Assembly: GCA_029237695.1 (NCBI GenBank)
Contig: CM055279.1
Location: 17,323,686-17,387,685 of the forward strand
DNA: 64,000 bases
Origin: Conchocele bisecta
Lineage: Eukaryota; Mollusca; Bivalvia; Lucinida; Thyasiridae
Direction: 5' to 3'
Positions 8,099 through 16,369 of this stretch are shown here, piece by piece. A program made the position numbers and the translations under genes. The first letter of the stretch is position 1. Each line of letters starts with the position of its first letter. The notes beneath the pieces are model-generated. The model had not been told where the DNA came from, did no database searches, and worked only from the letters and a program-made list of their open reading frames with translations.

Positions 8099-9544
8099 AT
8101 GGATACAAAAGCATTTAGCTTTAACTCTAATGCAAAGTACGCGGTCGGAGGTAAATACACGCTAAAAGACGTTGTTAACCTTGTACACCCAACCGTAACG
8201 GTTAGACCGGACAGTGGCTTTGCCACCAATTTCCCTAACACGTTTGAGAAATATAGGCTGCCCAAGATTACTACGATGGAGTCGGTAAACGGGTGGAAAG
8301 CCACACCGATGCAGTTTTGGCAGAATCAGCTAAATTTTGCTGTATGGTGCGCAACAGCCGGGTGTGGAGTTTCACATAAAGACCATCTAACATCCAAGAA
8401 TATCATGCTATGAAGTGTATACAACTTTCACACGTATTATACTATTAGGAGGATTCTCAAAGAACTAGGTATTTCTCTACCTCAAGACGACGCCTGGGAT
8501 CCCATTTCCAACGCATACGACCGTATGGCGTTTGAAAGATTGTGTAACGAATTTAACGTTTCAAAAGACGCAGGACTGGAGGCAGAAATCATTTCCATAC
8601 CACCACCGGCACCTCGGGGAACGTTCTCATTCGGGGCCAGTCCGGGAATTGGACGCAGACTGATTTTAGACACGATTACTCCGGTGACCACATCGTCAGT
8701 CGGAACGCCGGGAATTTTGACCCCGCGACTATGACTTTCGGGCCAGAAGTGTCTGGAGGTCGGCACTGTGGCGTGTTTTTCTTGTAAAATGTTACCTCCG
8801 AAACTGGCTCACGTCGATTACATACAGCAGGCTGTTGAGGTTCAGAACGCGTGGACCACATTTGTGTTAGATAAGGGTCTAGGGTTCACGCAGGCCGGGG
8901 TTACTCGCGTCAACGAATCTATTCGCACGTACGTCTGGGCCATCCTCGGCGCACAGAAGCAAACTCGCAGTTCTATACTGGGCACGGGAACGGCGTTTGA
9001 TGCACAAAAACAGTTCTTGGCACTTGTCGAGGACGCCATCTCAGCTAAGGTGGACCTGGAGAAGGCGATCCAGAATTATCAAGACGTTTTGCAGACTGCC
9101 AGCACCCCAGTGGGACTATGTATTTGGAATAGGTCTTTATATGGCGCCGAGCAATATGATACTACGAGACGACCCGGTTGATGGTTACAATAATCAGATC
9201 GTAATCGCCACCGGCCAATCAAAAAATTCGGTCACAACGGTAACGTGAACACGGATATCATCAAGCGCACCCCCAAAATTATCGGGTTCAACAGTGTTGA
9301 GGGAACCGATTTCATAAAACGCCCAAACCACAAAATGAATACACATCCCTCAACACAATCGAACCCAGTACCCCCAATTAGTAAATTGGATGCACCATCG
9401 AGTTCCATCAACAGACCAATCGCGATTGGAGAAACACCAATCAATCACAGATTGGGTGAAATTGGAAGCACAACACACGAGGAGGAGAAATTAGCGCTCG
9501 TCGTCGCCCTCGTGGCGATCGGATTATTTGCGCTTTGGTTTTAG
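8099..9544 (+). pseudogene. Conserved ~480-aa Polinton protein with C-terminal membrane anchor, multiply broken
   Basis: It starts MDTKAFSFNSNAKYAVGG. The frame meets an in-frame TGA at 8,411, continues in the same frame (TIRRILKELGISLPQDD), shifts near 8,690 and again near 8,785 (landmark GVTRVNESIRTYVWAILGAQ), shifts near 9,110 (FGIGLYMAPSNM, then VDGYNNQIVIATG), and shifts back near 9,235 to end in a hydrophobic helix (LALVVALVAIGLFALWF) at 9,544. I recognise the VWAILGAQ-QTR...GTGTAFDAQKQF block from a widespread Polinton gene. Role unknown, probably virion-associated. Its last 21 bp overlap the convergent 443-aa gene. Several CCAAT...ATTGG palindromes lie in the C-terminal linker. Confidence 0.65.
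9374..9455. repeat. Cluster of three CCAAT...ATTGG palindromes
   Basis: Three short inverted repeats lie close together: CCAATTAGTAAATTGG (9,374-9,389), the perfect 14-mer CCAATCGCGATTGG (9,416-9,429) and CCAATCAATCACAGATTGG (9,437-9,455). The same 14-mer recurs at 14,230. They fall in the low-complexity linker before the C-terminal membrane helix of the ~480-aa gene. Confidence 0.75.
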
Positions 9545-10855
9545 GAACTCTCTGGCGAAGAATAGTAGGAGACCGGCGATTGCCACGATTAAAGCCCAAG
9601 TATTTTTGGCTAGCCATCCGGCCGTTTTTGATAATATAGATAGCAAGTAAGAAACGATACTTCCGATCATCCCAGGTAGAGCGGCAGCCGCCTTTTCGGC
9701 TAATTTAGCCAGGAGACTGGCGAGGGCTTTTAGTTGTTTTTTTACCCACTCCTTGGCTCCGCCTGATGGCGCGGGTGGTGGTGGTGTGGGTGCTGGCGCG
9801 GGTGGTGGCGCCGCACCACCAGTGAAAGCTAGAACTATGGTCGATATAGTCATGCTGATAGCAACGAGGATGCTTGCTATCGTGATGCCCTGTTCTCTGA
9901 ATAGAGTGCGAAGACGCTCACCGATTGTCGTACGCTCACCGAGCATCGTCTCCTCGCGCAGTACCCTCGAGATTGTTTCGCGGATCCGACTTATTTGGGT
10001 GCGGAGTGTCTCACGGTTAGTCGAGGCAGCCTCCAAACGAGCTGCTCTTTCATCCCGCAACGACCGCAAGCGTTTGTTGATCCGCTCGGTAGATTCTCTA
10101 TCACCACCAGCTTCCTCCAGTTTTCTTTCTTCTAGCGCGATATGTTCATCCAGCGACGAGAGTTTGGCGAGGTTAAGGACCAGTTCGCCCCGGACCGTTT
10201 GTAGAGCCTTATCGAGGCCCCGGAGTTCGCGAAGAGGTAACGGTGGGTCATCGTTGAGTATTTCCCCCAATTGCGATTGGACGCTGAACGTGGTCTCCAT
10301 CGTGTTAATAGCGTCGGTGGCTACTCGAGGGACATCGCTGAGCGCGACCGTTTCTATCGCGGAGGCCGTTTTCGCCATCGTTTCGTCGGTAGACTGTAGG
10401 GCCTCTACAGCGCGGGTAGGCATAATTGTTTTACCACGCGTCCAATCTGGAAATCCTAGTTCGCTCCTTATGAGTTGGCCACCGCCCCGGTATCCGGCAA
10501 TGGTGCTCATCGCTAGGGGTTTACCGGTCATCGTGTTGACGATCGGGACATTTGATGCTTTTAGTCGCAATCTACCGTTCAGATCCAATTCGAACTTGTA
10601 GTAGTCGCGAGCGACAGATGGGACCACACCTTTTTCTGCCAAACTGTTGTAGTAGTCATCTACAGCTCCCTTGAGTAATTCCAGACTTTGACCAACGCTG
10701 CCGGTAGCGCCACCTAATTCCCCCGATTGGATTGGAACTGGAGGTTGTATCAAGGGTGTTTCGTCATTATAATCATCTATGTCATAATCATCCTCATCCG
10801 CATCGACGTAATCGTCTCTGCCGATTTCATACATGTCATTATCGTAATCAGCCAT
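9524..10855 (-). CDS. Acidic/coiled-coil/membrane Polinton protein (443 aa)
   Basis: Intact. An acidic N-terminus with D/E/Y runs (about 1-35) is followed by a globular region to about residue 190. A long charged coiled coil comes next (about 210-320: RELRGLDKALQTVRGEL, ERINKRLRSLRDERAARLEA, LGERLRTLFREQG). A membrane helix follows (ITIASILVAISMTISTIVLAF, about 326-346), then a Pro/Ala linker (about 350-367) and a second amphipathic/hydrophobic block ending in a final helix (about 418-436) and a basic tail FLKPKRK. The NDDPPLPLRELRGLDKAL...RSARLEAA...EQGITI series is one I recognise as conserved among invertebrate Polintons, with unknown function. Architecture suggests a scaffold or internal-membrane protein. 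It is divergently transcribed from the capsid gene. Confidence 0.7.
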   Translation of the reverse strand: MADYDNDMYEIGRDDYVDADEDDYDIDDYNDETPLIQPPVPIQSGELGGATGSVGQSLELLKGAVDDYYNSLAEKGVVPSVARDYYKFELDLNGRLRLKASNVPIVNTMTGKPLAMSTIAGYRGGGQLIRSELGFPDWTRGKTIMPTRAVEALQSTDETMAKTASAIETVALSDVPRVATDAINTMETTFSVQSQLGEILNDDPPLPLRELRGLDKALQTVRGELVLNLAKLSSLDEHIALEERKLEEAGGDRESTERINKRLRSLRDERAARLEAASTNRETLRTQISRIRETISRVLREETMLGERTTIGERLRTLFREQGITIASILVAISMTISTIVLAFTGGAAPPPAPAPTPPPPAPSGGAKEWVKKQLKALASLLAKLAEKAAAALPGMIGSIVSYLLSILSKTAGWLAKNTWALIVAIAGLLLFFAREFLKPKRK

Positions 10856-10857
10856 AT

Positions 10858-10876
10858 TAATTTCTTAAAATTAATT
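10858..10876 (-). promoter_or_regulatory. AT-rich motif before the 443-aa gene
   Basis: On the minus strand TAATTAATTTTAAGAAATTAAT runs right up to the ATG at 10,855. It matches motifs before the genes at 7,270 and 13,232. The 69-bp divergent spacer also carries the capsid gene's start region on the plus strand (TTTAATATAGTTTAACTAAATT before ATG). Confidence 0.45.
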
Positions 10877-10924
10877 ATGTATTAAAGACAAAACCATAAG
10901 GGTTTAATATAGTTTAACTAAATT

Positions 10925-12221
10925 ATGTCTTCGAGTCAATACGGTCGCAAACTCAATCCATACCGCAGACTGCGTGAGCCCCTCGGGGCAAAAGGCGTGA
11001 GACAGAGTGTCGTTATTACGAACAACCCATCGACGATCGACCAGAACCAGCAGCTCTTGGTCCGCTTCCCCAACCTCGGAGCTAACGACGTCATTGTGCC
11101 GGGTACGTGTTCGCCTCGCTTTCACTATTTCGCTGACGTCGACGGACGCGGACCGAACCGTCGTTCAGAACCTTGGTCGCGCCATAGTCAAGAAGACCAT
11201 GATAAAGATTTCTGGTAATGAGGTGATGTCGATCGACGACAGCGACGTCTACCATTGTTATCAGGACCTATGGAAGACGGCGCAAGAGCGCGAAAACGCT
11301 GTCTATCAGGGTATTGACACCAGCAAAAATAAGAACGTAACCAGACTTAGAATCGGGGCTGGTAACAAGGTAGATAACAACGCGAGTGACAATGCGGTCG
11401 CGGGCGCTTACGGCAACCGCTTCTACATCCCGCTCGACTTTGAGTTGCTGGTGAGTCACATGCCCTACTATCAGAGAGCTTTGGCTGACCGCCTCGAATA
11501 CGAACTAACGTTCAACGACTACGGCCGAGTTCTCATAACCAGCGACCTGTTATCGACGTATACGATCGATAATGTTTCGCTGGAGTACGACATGGTCACG
11601 ATGCCCGAACTCGCGCGATTGATCAGAACCCAGTACGCCAGGCGCGTTGCCATACTTTACGACCGAGTTCTTCGCCATCGCAAGATGACGAAAGACAAAG
11701 GCGACACATTGTGGAATATTAACGTCAACGTACCCGCTCGCTCGATGAAAGGTATAATGATGTTGTTCGAGGATGCTCGGTTCGCGTTCGGTGCTAGAAA
11801 AACCGACAAATTCTATAACCCCAAAATCACGAAGGTAGAGGTGACGATCGAGGGAGTTCCCAATCAACTCTACAGCGCGGGTCTTCGCGCGCACCAGCAG
11901 TGGGACGAAGTAAGAAAGCAGTTTGCTGCCGGCTCTAAGCGCTCTCCGGAGGTTGCAGCGGTTGCCAAAGACCTGCATCTCTCGGCCGTCTCCCTCGCGG
12001 AGTTCCTGAATACCAAATACGCGTTATGGCTAGACATGCGAGCCAGCGACGACGACCAAATACACGGCAGCGGACGCCAAGTTGAGAACGCTAGCGAGGG
12101 TGTGACGATCCAGATAACCAAAGAGGCGGACGGAGCCGGGCCATTGAACGTGTACTTATATATAATTACAGACGCACAACTCAACATCGAAGATGGCCGA
12201 TACGTCTCAGCACTCTATTGA
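10925..12221 (+). CDS. Polinton major capsid protein (double jelly-roll), split by one frameshift
   Basis: This gene encodes the hexon-like coat protein. The first frame (ATG 10,925) reads MSSSQYGRKLNPYRR through QLLVRFPNLGANDVIVPG. At about 11,105-11,111 one extra base moves the rest to the frame that stays open to 12,221, with landmarks ISLTSTDADR, NLGRAIVKK, SIDDSDVYHCY, AYGNRFYIPLDFELL, RLEYELTFNDY, NVPARSMKGIMMLFED, KITKVEVTIEGVPNQLYS, AKDLHLS and a C-terminal LNIEDGRYVSALY. I recognise this series as the major capsid family of invertebrate Polintons/adintoviruses. Total length is ~430 codons, normal for this subgroup. Its end overlaps the ATPase start by 29 nt, so the two are probably expressed together. 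The frameshift is a disabling mutation or a sequencing error; no obvious slippery site is seen. Confidence 0.85.
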
Positions 12222-12975
12222 TTTAATAAAAAAATCATCTAACGATTTATTAATTAATAAATTTGATAATTCTAAAGAATTAATTATGAAAATTAGCAAT
12301 CATTCTAACGATTTATTAATTAATAAATTTGATAATTCTAAAGAATTAATTAAGAAAATTAGCAATCAATACCAATTCACGATTGGAGATGCCCACTCTG
12401 CCATAATATGTGGGCAGACAGGATGTGGAAAAACGGTTTTCATCCTCGACTTGCTCGAGGAGTCCTACCGCGATGCCTTTCGTCACATTGTGATCCTGTG
12501 TCCCACTGTGCGGCACAACGATACTTATCAGCGGCGAACGTGGATATGGACCGACCCTGAGGTATACGTTATTGACCCCGGTGATAGGCTTCACGATTGG
12601 TTGCGTGGTTTATACCAAAGATTCCAGGGTGAGCCCACCCTATACGTGATTGACGATTGCTCGGCCAAGGCGGCGATGACCAAAAAGAAGGACATGCTCT
12701 CCGAGCTCGCATTTTCTGGCCGCCATGCTAGGCAAAGCGTATGGATATCCACTCAAAAGTACAACGCCGTCCTCAAGGATCTGCGCGAGCAAACGAAATG
12801 GGTCGCCCTCTTTCACTGCAAGGACCGAGACTCATTCGATGACTGTCTTCGAGAGAATGACGTTATCCCAACGCGCGAGGAGCGCCTGGAGGTTCGACAG
12901 ATGCTTTCGGAAACTAAGCACGCCAAGCTTTTGCTAAAGACTGATCAACCAACTGCTTACGAAGTTATCAATTAA
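12193..12975 (+). CDS. FtsK/A32-type genome-packaging ATPase (260 aa)
   Basis: An intact P-loop ATPase of the HerA/FtsK-A32 packaging class, which would pump the DNA into the capsid. Walker A GQTGCGKT is at residues 74-81, Walker B TLYVIDDC at about 149-156, and the downstream sensor-like segment SGRHARQSVWISTQKYNA at about 175-192. The N-terminus contains an in-frame tandem duplication of 22 codons (unit SNDLLINKFDNSKELI-KISN, about residues 16-59) that is far more AT-rich than the rest, so this protein is longer than usual by about that amount. The ATG at 12,193 overlaps the capsid gene; no better start is seen before the duplication. Confidence 0.92.
   Translation: MADTSQHSIDLIKKSSNDLLINKFDNSKELIMKISNHSNDLLINKFDNSKELIKKISNQYQFTIGDAHSAIICGQTGCGKTVFILDLLEESYRDAFRHIVILCPTVRHNDTYQRRTWIWTDPEVYVIDPGDRLHDWLRGLYQRFQGEPTLYVIDDCSAKAAMTKKKDMLSELAFSGRHARQSVWISTQKYNAVLKDLREQTKWVALFHCKDRDSFDDCLRENDVIPTREERLEVRQMLSETKHAKLLLKTDQPTAYEVIN
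12236..12368 (+). repeat. 66-bp in-frame tandem duplication inside the ATPase gene
   Basis: Two nearly identical copies of an AT-rich unit beginning CTAACGATTTATTAATTAATAA and ending GAAAATTAGCAATCA. The unit is a multiple of three and keeps the frame. The high identity implies recent duplication. Confidence 0.9.
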
Positions 12976-13099
12976 TTTTATAATTAATTAGCAATTACTG
13001 AACAAATGCTGAACAATGCTGAACAATGCTTAGCAATTGCTGAACAATGCTGAACAAATGCTTAACAAATGTTGAACAAATGCTGAATAATGGTTAACA
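12976..13099. repeat. Spacer with short TGCTGAACAA repeats
   Basis: After the ATPase stop come ATTAATTTTATAATTAATTAG and about eight degenerate copies of TGCTGAACAAT or AATGCTTAACAA between ~12,995 and 13,110. No gene is seen. The array may supply a 3' end or regulatory spacer. Confidence 0.6.
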
Positions 13100-14008
13100 A
13101 TGTTAACAATTTGGTGCTCCGCTGCGAGCTTTGTTGCGAGCATAATGGTGATCATAAGTATCGGGTGGTGCGCTTTGCAATATGTTAAAGTGATGAGACT
13201 TGTTAGAATAGTTAAATTAATTTTAAGAAAAATGAACTGCGACGAACTTCTCGATCAGCTAATAGAAGAAACCTCAACTCCGACTGCCAACATAGATAAT
13301 GATCCGACAGAGCAATCGGAATCAACTCCAACGGCGGTTGGTATTGGGTTGAGTGCAACGACTCCGAATGAAAATGAAAATGCGGCGCGACGAGAGCGGC
13401 TAGCTGCGCTGGTTGCTGGGGGACAATCGGAGCATTATCTCCGTAGGCGTCTCTCAGTTTTTCAGGTGGATAAGATGTCAGATGCGGAGATCGATAAAAT
13501 GTATGCGCGATACGAATCTAGGTTAGGTGCGAAGATGACAAAAACTCTCGGATCGGCGGCTATTCATTTGTACGCAACCGCCGTTAGTATACTTCTCCCT
13601 ATACCAAACACCGCGGGATTGATTGACGATCTAGAGACTGACCCTTTTATAGGTCACACTCTTAGAACAGCCTGCTGCTCAATTTATCACAAGTTTGGAA
13701 TGTACTTAGCTCCGCTGACAACCGCGTTGACCACGGGTAAACACTGTCAATTTGGACATATATGCCCACGAACTATAAGCCCTGAAAATGATGACACAAG
13801 ACACACCCGCGAGATGACGGAGTTGAACCCGATTGCTCCAACCCAATCGAACCCGAGTGTTACTCCGCCACTGGATGACATACCGCATATAAAAAATCCC
13901 AAAAGACAGGCAGCTGGGCGGGCGGCGGCTGCCACCCGAAAAGTTAAACAAGATAAAATACTCGCCGAGCTTCGAGAGGCTAAACTCCAATCGAGATTGG
14001 GGTTGTAA
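13100..14008 (+). CDS. Conserved Polinton protein, unknown function (302 aa or 258 aa)
   Basis: The frame opens at 13,100 with a hydrophobic helix (SAASFVASIMVIISIGWCAL). An internal ATG at 13,232 (MNCDELLDQLIEE) directly follows the AATTAATTTTAAGAAAA motif shared with other starts, and I favour it as the original start. The body has an acidic low-complexity linker, then RRERLAALVAGG, DKMYARYESRLGAKMTKTLGSAA, LLPIPNTAGLIDDLETDPFIGH and LAPLTTALTTGKHCQFGHICP. The C-terminus is basic (KRQAAGRAAAATRKVKQDK). I recognise the YARYE-RLGA-MTKTLGS...DPF-GH...KHCQFGH series from other Polintons, but not a function. The CQFGHICP pair plus upstream C residues could bind metal. Its stop lies just after a CCAAT...ATTGG palindrome (13,987-14,000). 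Confidence 0.65.
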   Translation: MLTIWCSAASFVASIMVIISIGWCALQYVKVMRLVRIVKLILRKMNCDELLDQLIEETSTPTANIDNDPTEQSESTPTAVGIGLSATTPNENENAARRERLAALVAGGQSEHYLRRRLSVFQVDKMSDAEIDKMYARYESRLGAKMTKTLGSAAIHLYATAVSILLPIPNTAGLIDDLETDPFIGHTLRTACCSIYHKFGMYLAPLTTALTTGKHCQFGHICPRTISPENDDTRHTREMTELNPIAPTQSNPSVTPPLDDIPHIKNPKRQAAGRAAAATRKVKQDKILAELREAKLQSRLGL

Positions 14009-14243
14009 TCGGGGACGGAGACAGCAAAACATCTGAAGACAGAGTTGAGTACAACCCCAATTCACGAATTGGAAGCACACCCAAATTCTTTGAATTTGTC
14101 ACCCAAATTCGTGAATTGGAGTTGGGTTGTTGGTGGTGGTCTGGCAGTTGTTGGTGCCCTGTGCGTGTGGAAATACCCCATATTATCGAAAAAACAACCA
14201 GCCAGTGTTCAGAAGAAAGTTACGAAACACCAATCGCGATTGG
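13987..14243. repeat. CCAAT...ATTGG palindromes at the 302-aa/81-aa gene junction
   Basis: Four copies: CCAATCGAGATTGG (13,987-14,000), CCAATTCACGAATTGG (14,057-14,072), CCAAATTCGTGAATTGG (14,103-14,119) and CCAATCGCGATTGG (14,230-14,243). Between them AAATTCTTTGAATTTGTCACCCAA (about 14,084-14,107) recurs almost exactly at about 7,209-7,232 in the fibre gene (one base different). A ninth related site, CCAATCGCGATTGT, lies at 15,227-15,240. Confidence 0.75.
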
Positions 14244-14290
14244 ATGCGCCCCATTTAAACATTGATCGCGACCCCTTTTATATGCAATAA
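14045..14290 (+). CDS. Small single-pass membrane protein (81 aa)
   Basis: An 81-aa frame with a hydrophilic N-terminus and one clear membrane helix (VVGGGLAVVGALCVW, about residues 28-42), then a basic tail. I do not recognise a family. Most of the N-terminal coding sequence is made of the palindromic CCAAT...ATTGG modules, so its start may have been altered. Its TAA overlaps the next ATG (TAATG at 14,287-14,292), which suggests coupled expression. The C-terminal DAPHLNIDRDPFYMQ could be the original conserved part. Confidence 0.5.
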   Translation: MSTTPIHELEAHPNSLNLSPKFVNWSWVVGGGLAVVGALCVWKYPILSKKQPASVQKKVTKHQSRLDAPHLNIDRDPFYMQ

Positions 14291-14523
14291 TGGCTGAACA
14301 AGACGGTAAAATGTTAGTGAATGCGCTTTATCACGCCGTGGTGATATCAGGTTTCAGTATCGGGTATGCTCGACTATCAAAGAAGGCCCTAGGAGGATCC
14401 GCTCCCAAATTGGACTTTACTGTGAGAGACGTAGGGCTCGCGACCTTAGATGTAGCGGCCGCAGTTTGGACCCGAGATTATCTAGTTAAAGCTGGAATTC
14501 TACCAGTTAATATATGGAAATAA
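14290..14523 (+). CDS. Small conserved Polinton protein (77 aa)
   Basis: Intact: MAEQDGKMLVNALYHAV, then VISGFSIGYARLSKKALGG, PKLDFTVRDVGLATLDVAAAVWTRD and LVKAGILPVNIWK. It has two short Gly/Ala-rich hydrophobic stretches that may form membrane hairpins. I recall the pattern YARLSK-A-GG-PPKLDFT-RDVG as conserved in invertebrate Polintons; function unknown. It starts inside the stop of the previous gene and ends 3 nt before the next ATG, so the three small genes form a tight cluster. Confidence 0.6.
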   Translation: MAEQDGKMLVNALYHAVVISGFSIGYARLSKKALGGSAPKLDFTVRDVGLATLDVAAAVWTRDYLVKAGILPVNIWK

Positions 14524-14955
14524 ATGGCTTCAATCGCAATGATGATAGGTGGTGCGCTCTTAATCGCATTTGCGTTCACCGGCAGCAACTTTCTATTCTC
14601 TAAACTACAAAACTCGAACGCGGATGAGGAGAGTACGCGTCACGATTTAGCTGTAGAACAATTCAATAGCGCAAAGGAAGCGTGGTCGGAAAAACGAACC
14701 GCCCATCTTGACTGGGTCAATGAAGAGCTTCGCCGCGAAAATCACGCCGCACAAACTTTTCAGAACGTTGAAGAAGCCAACCGCAAGTACGCGCTGGCAT
14801 ATCCGCAGAAAAGTCTCGCGCCGCTGGATCGCGAGCCCCAACTTTCAGATTTCTATGTACCGTCAGAGGCCCAAAAAGACCGCGAGATCGCGTTCATCGT
14901 CGTGGGAATGGGTGTGGTGGGTCTCGTCGGCTACTATATTCAATCGAGATTTTAA
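14524..14955 (+). CDS. Small two-helix membrane protein (143 aa)
   Basis: Intact. The N-terminal helix (MMIGGALLIAFAFTGSNFLF) may act as a signal anchor. A charged helical middle follows (DLAVEQFNSAKEAWSEKR, LDWVNEELRRENHAAQTF), then PQLSDFYVPSEAQKDRE and a C-terminal helix (IAFIVVGMGVVGLVGYYI). I recognise the combination HDLAVEQ...ELRRE-HA-QTF...PQLSDFY-PS--QKDREIAF as a conserved Polinton accessory family. Two membrane spans separated by a soluble helix would suit a protein of an internal membrane vesicle. The ATG directly follows the previous stop. Confidence 0.62.
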   Translation: MASIAMMIGGALLIAFAFTGSNFLFSKLQNSNADEESTRHDLAVEQFNSAKEAWSEKRTAHLDWVNEELRRENHAAQTFQNVEEANRKYALAYPQKSLAPLDREPQLSDFYVPSEAQKDREIAFIVVGMGVVGLVGYYIQSRF

Positions 14956-15003
14956 ATTAATTATTTTTTTTAAATAACTAAATATATATATATATATAGA
15001 ACG

Positions 15004-15357
15004 ATGTCAGTTGACGAACTTTATGACGCTATGATTGATGTAGGCTACACTGCCCTTCCCAAACACCGCATAGCTGGTGCAAAGGGTATGATTCGTCTGG
15101 CCCGAGATTCTCTCGAGACGTGGCGGGAGGACGAAAAAGCGGCCACCCTTTTCGCAAAGCGGATGTTAGATTCCTCCACCAATCCTGGGGGATTAGATTT
15201 TCCCAATTTCCTTCAGAACTTAACCCCCAATCGCGATTGTACTTCCAACAAAGGTTTATTATTATCGACGCAGTTACCGGACGATCTGGCGAGGGCATGT
15301 TGGAGATTGTCAGATATATTAGAATACATCGCATACGATGAACACGCGCAAACTTAA
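15004..15357 (+). CDS. Polinton protein of unknown function (117 aa)
   Basis: A soluble, mostly helical 117-aa protein: MSVDELYDAMIDVGYTALPKH, then MIRLARDSLETWREDEKAATLFAKRML. It is preceded by a TATATATATATATA run and the AAATTAATTATTTTTTT stretch, probably its promoter. A palindrome module (15,227-15,240) sits in the coding sequence (NLTPNRDC), after which the sequence loses its regular character, so the C-terminal third may be altered. It overlaps the integrase start by 20 nt. No catalytic motif is seen. Confidence 0.5.
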   Translation: MSVDELYDAMIDVGYTALPKHRIAGAKGMIRLARDSLETWREDEKAATLFAKRMLDSSTNPGGLDFPNFLQNLTPNRDCTSNKGLLLSTQLPDDLARACWRLSDILEYIAYDEHAQT

Positions 15358-16369
15358 TACCAAACTATCGGTTCGCCTAACGCGCAAGCTAGCGAACACG
15401 TACTATAGCCCCCGCGGCTACTGGAGGGGACTCGCTGCCATCAAGAACCTCGCGGCGGCGACCAAGGTTTCAGAAAACGCTGTCAAGGAATGGCTCAAGA
15501 AGCAGGCCATCTGGCAGATCTATTTACCCGCGCCTCACAATATTCCGCGCCCGAAATTCGACGTGCCGGTACCGAACCAAGTTCACCAAGCGGATCTCCT
15601 GTTTCTCCCTCACGATCGCGTCGGTCGTAAGACGTACAAGTACGCGCTGACAGTCGTTGACGTAGCGAGTCGTTATAAGGGGGCTGAGCCGTTGGCCACT
15701 AAAGAGTCTAAGGAGGTGGCCGAGGCTCTCTCCCGAATATATAAGAGGAGTCCTCTCAAATGGCCGAATCTTCTCCAGGTCGATCCCGGCCGCGAGTTCA
15801 TGGGCGCGGTCTCTCATCTATTGTCTAAGCACGAAGTTTCTATCAGACGCGGCCGCGTCAACATCCACCGGGACCAGGGGATCGTGGAACGCTTCAATCG
15901 AACCCTGGCTGAGAGACTGTTCGGACACCAATACGCTAAAGAACTTGTAGACCCTCATTCGCGATCGACCGAGTGGGTGGCCAGACTGCCCGCCGTGGTC
16001 TCCGCACTGAACGGAGAGGTGACCAGATTGACAGGTAAGAAGCCCGTAGATGCCATCAAGTTTAAAAGGGTGATGAGCGAGCCCTCTGCCGTCTCGCGCG
16101 GGCGACCCGTTGGTTTAGTGGAGCAACGGCTTCCATCAGATATTGATGTCCGGTACCTCTATCAACCGGGAGAGCTCGAAGGTGGCAGCCGCCGCGCGAC
16201 TGATCCCGTGTGGTCTCTCAATGTATATCATCTAGATCGATATATTACCAAGCCCGATGAGCCCGTGCTCTACTATTTGGATGATGGGCCATCTCGAGGG
16301 TTTGTTCGTGAAGAACTTCTCGCGGTGCCTTCTGACACCCAGCTACCCCCGGATCATCAGAGTCTTTAG
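15338..16369 (+). CDS. Retrovirus-type DDE integrase (343 aa)
   Basis: Intact. It would cut and join the Polinton ends into target DNA, producing the 6-bp duplication seen here. An N-terminal helical region (about 1-65) includes AAATKVSENAVKEWLKKQ, a helix-turn-helix-like stretch. The RNase H-fold core has D86 (QADLLFLP), D149 (LQVDPGREFMG) and E184 (DQGIVERFNRTLAERLF), 35 residues after the second D. A C-terminal beta-rich region (about 250-335) includes QPGELEGGSRRATDPVWS and resembles the small C-terminal domain of integrases. No HHCC zinc motif is obvious. The start overlaps the preceding gene by 20 nt; the stop faces the polymerase stop across ~45 bp. Confidence 0.93.
   Translation: MNTRKLNTKLSVRLTRKLANTYYSPRGYWRGLAAIKNLAAATKVSENAVKEWLKKQAIWQIYLPAPHNIPRPKFDVPVPNQVHQADLLFLPHDRVGRKTYKYALTVVDVASRYKGAEPLATKESKEVAEALSRIYKRSPLKWPNLLQVDPGREFMGAVSHLLSKHEVSIRRGRVNIHRDQGIVERFNRTLAERLFGHQYAKELVDPHSRSTEWVARLPAVVSALNGEVTRLTGKKPVDAIKFKRVMSEPSAVSRGRPVGLVEQRLPSDIDVRYLYQPGELEGGSRRATDPVWSLNVYHLDRYITKPDEPVLYYLDDGPSRGFVREELLAVPSDTQLPPDHQSL

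Noticed and set aside
9753..10601. 282-codon plus-strand frame
   Set aside because: It is antisense to the well-supported 443-aa minus-strand protein; its Ser/Arg-rich translation reflects that gene's codon pattern.
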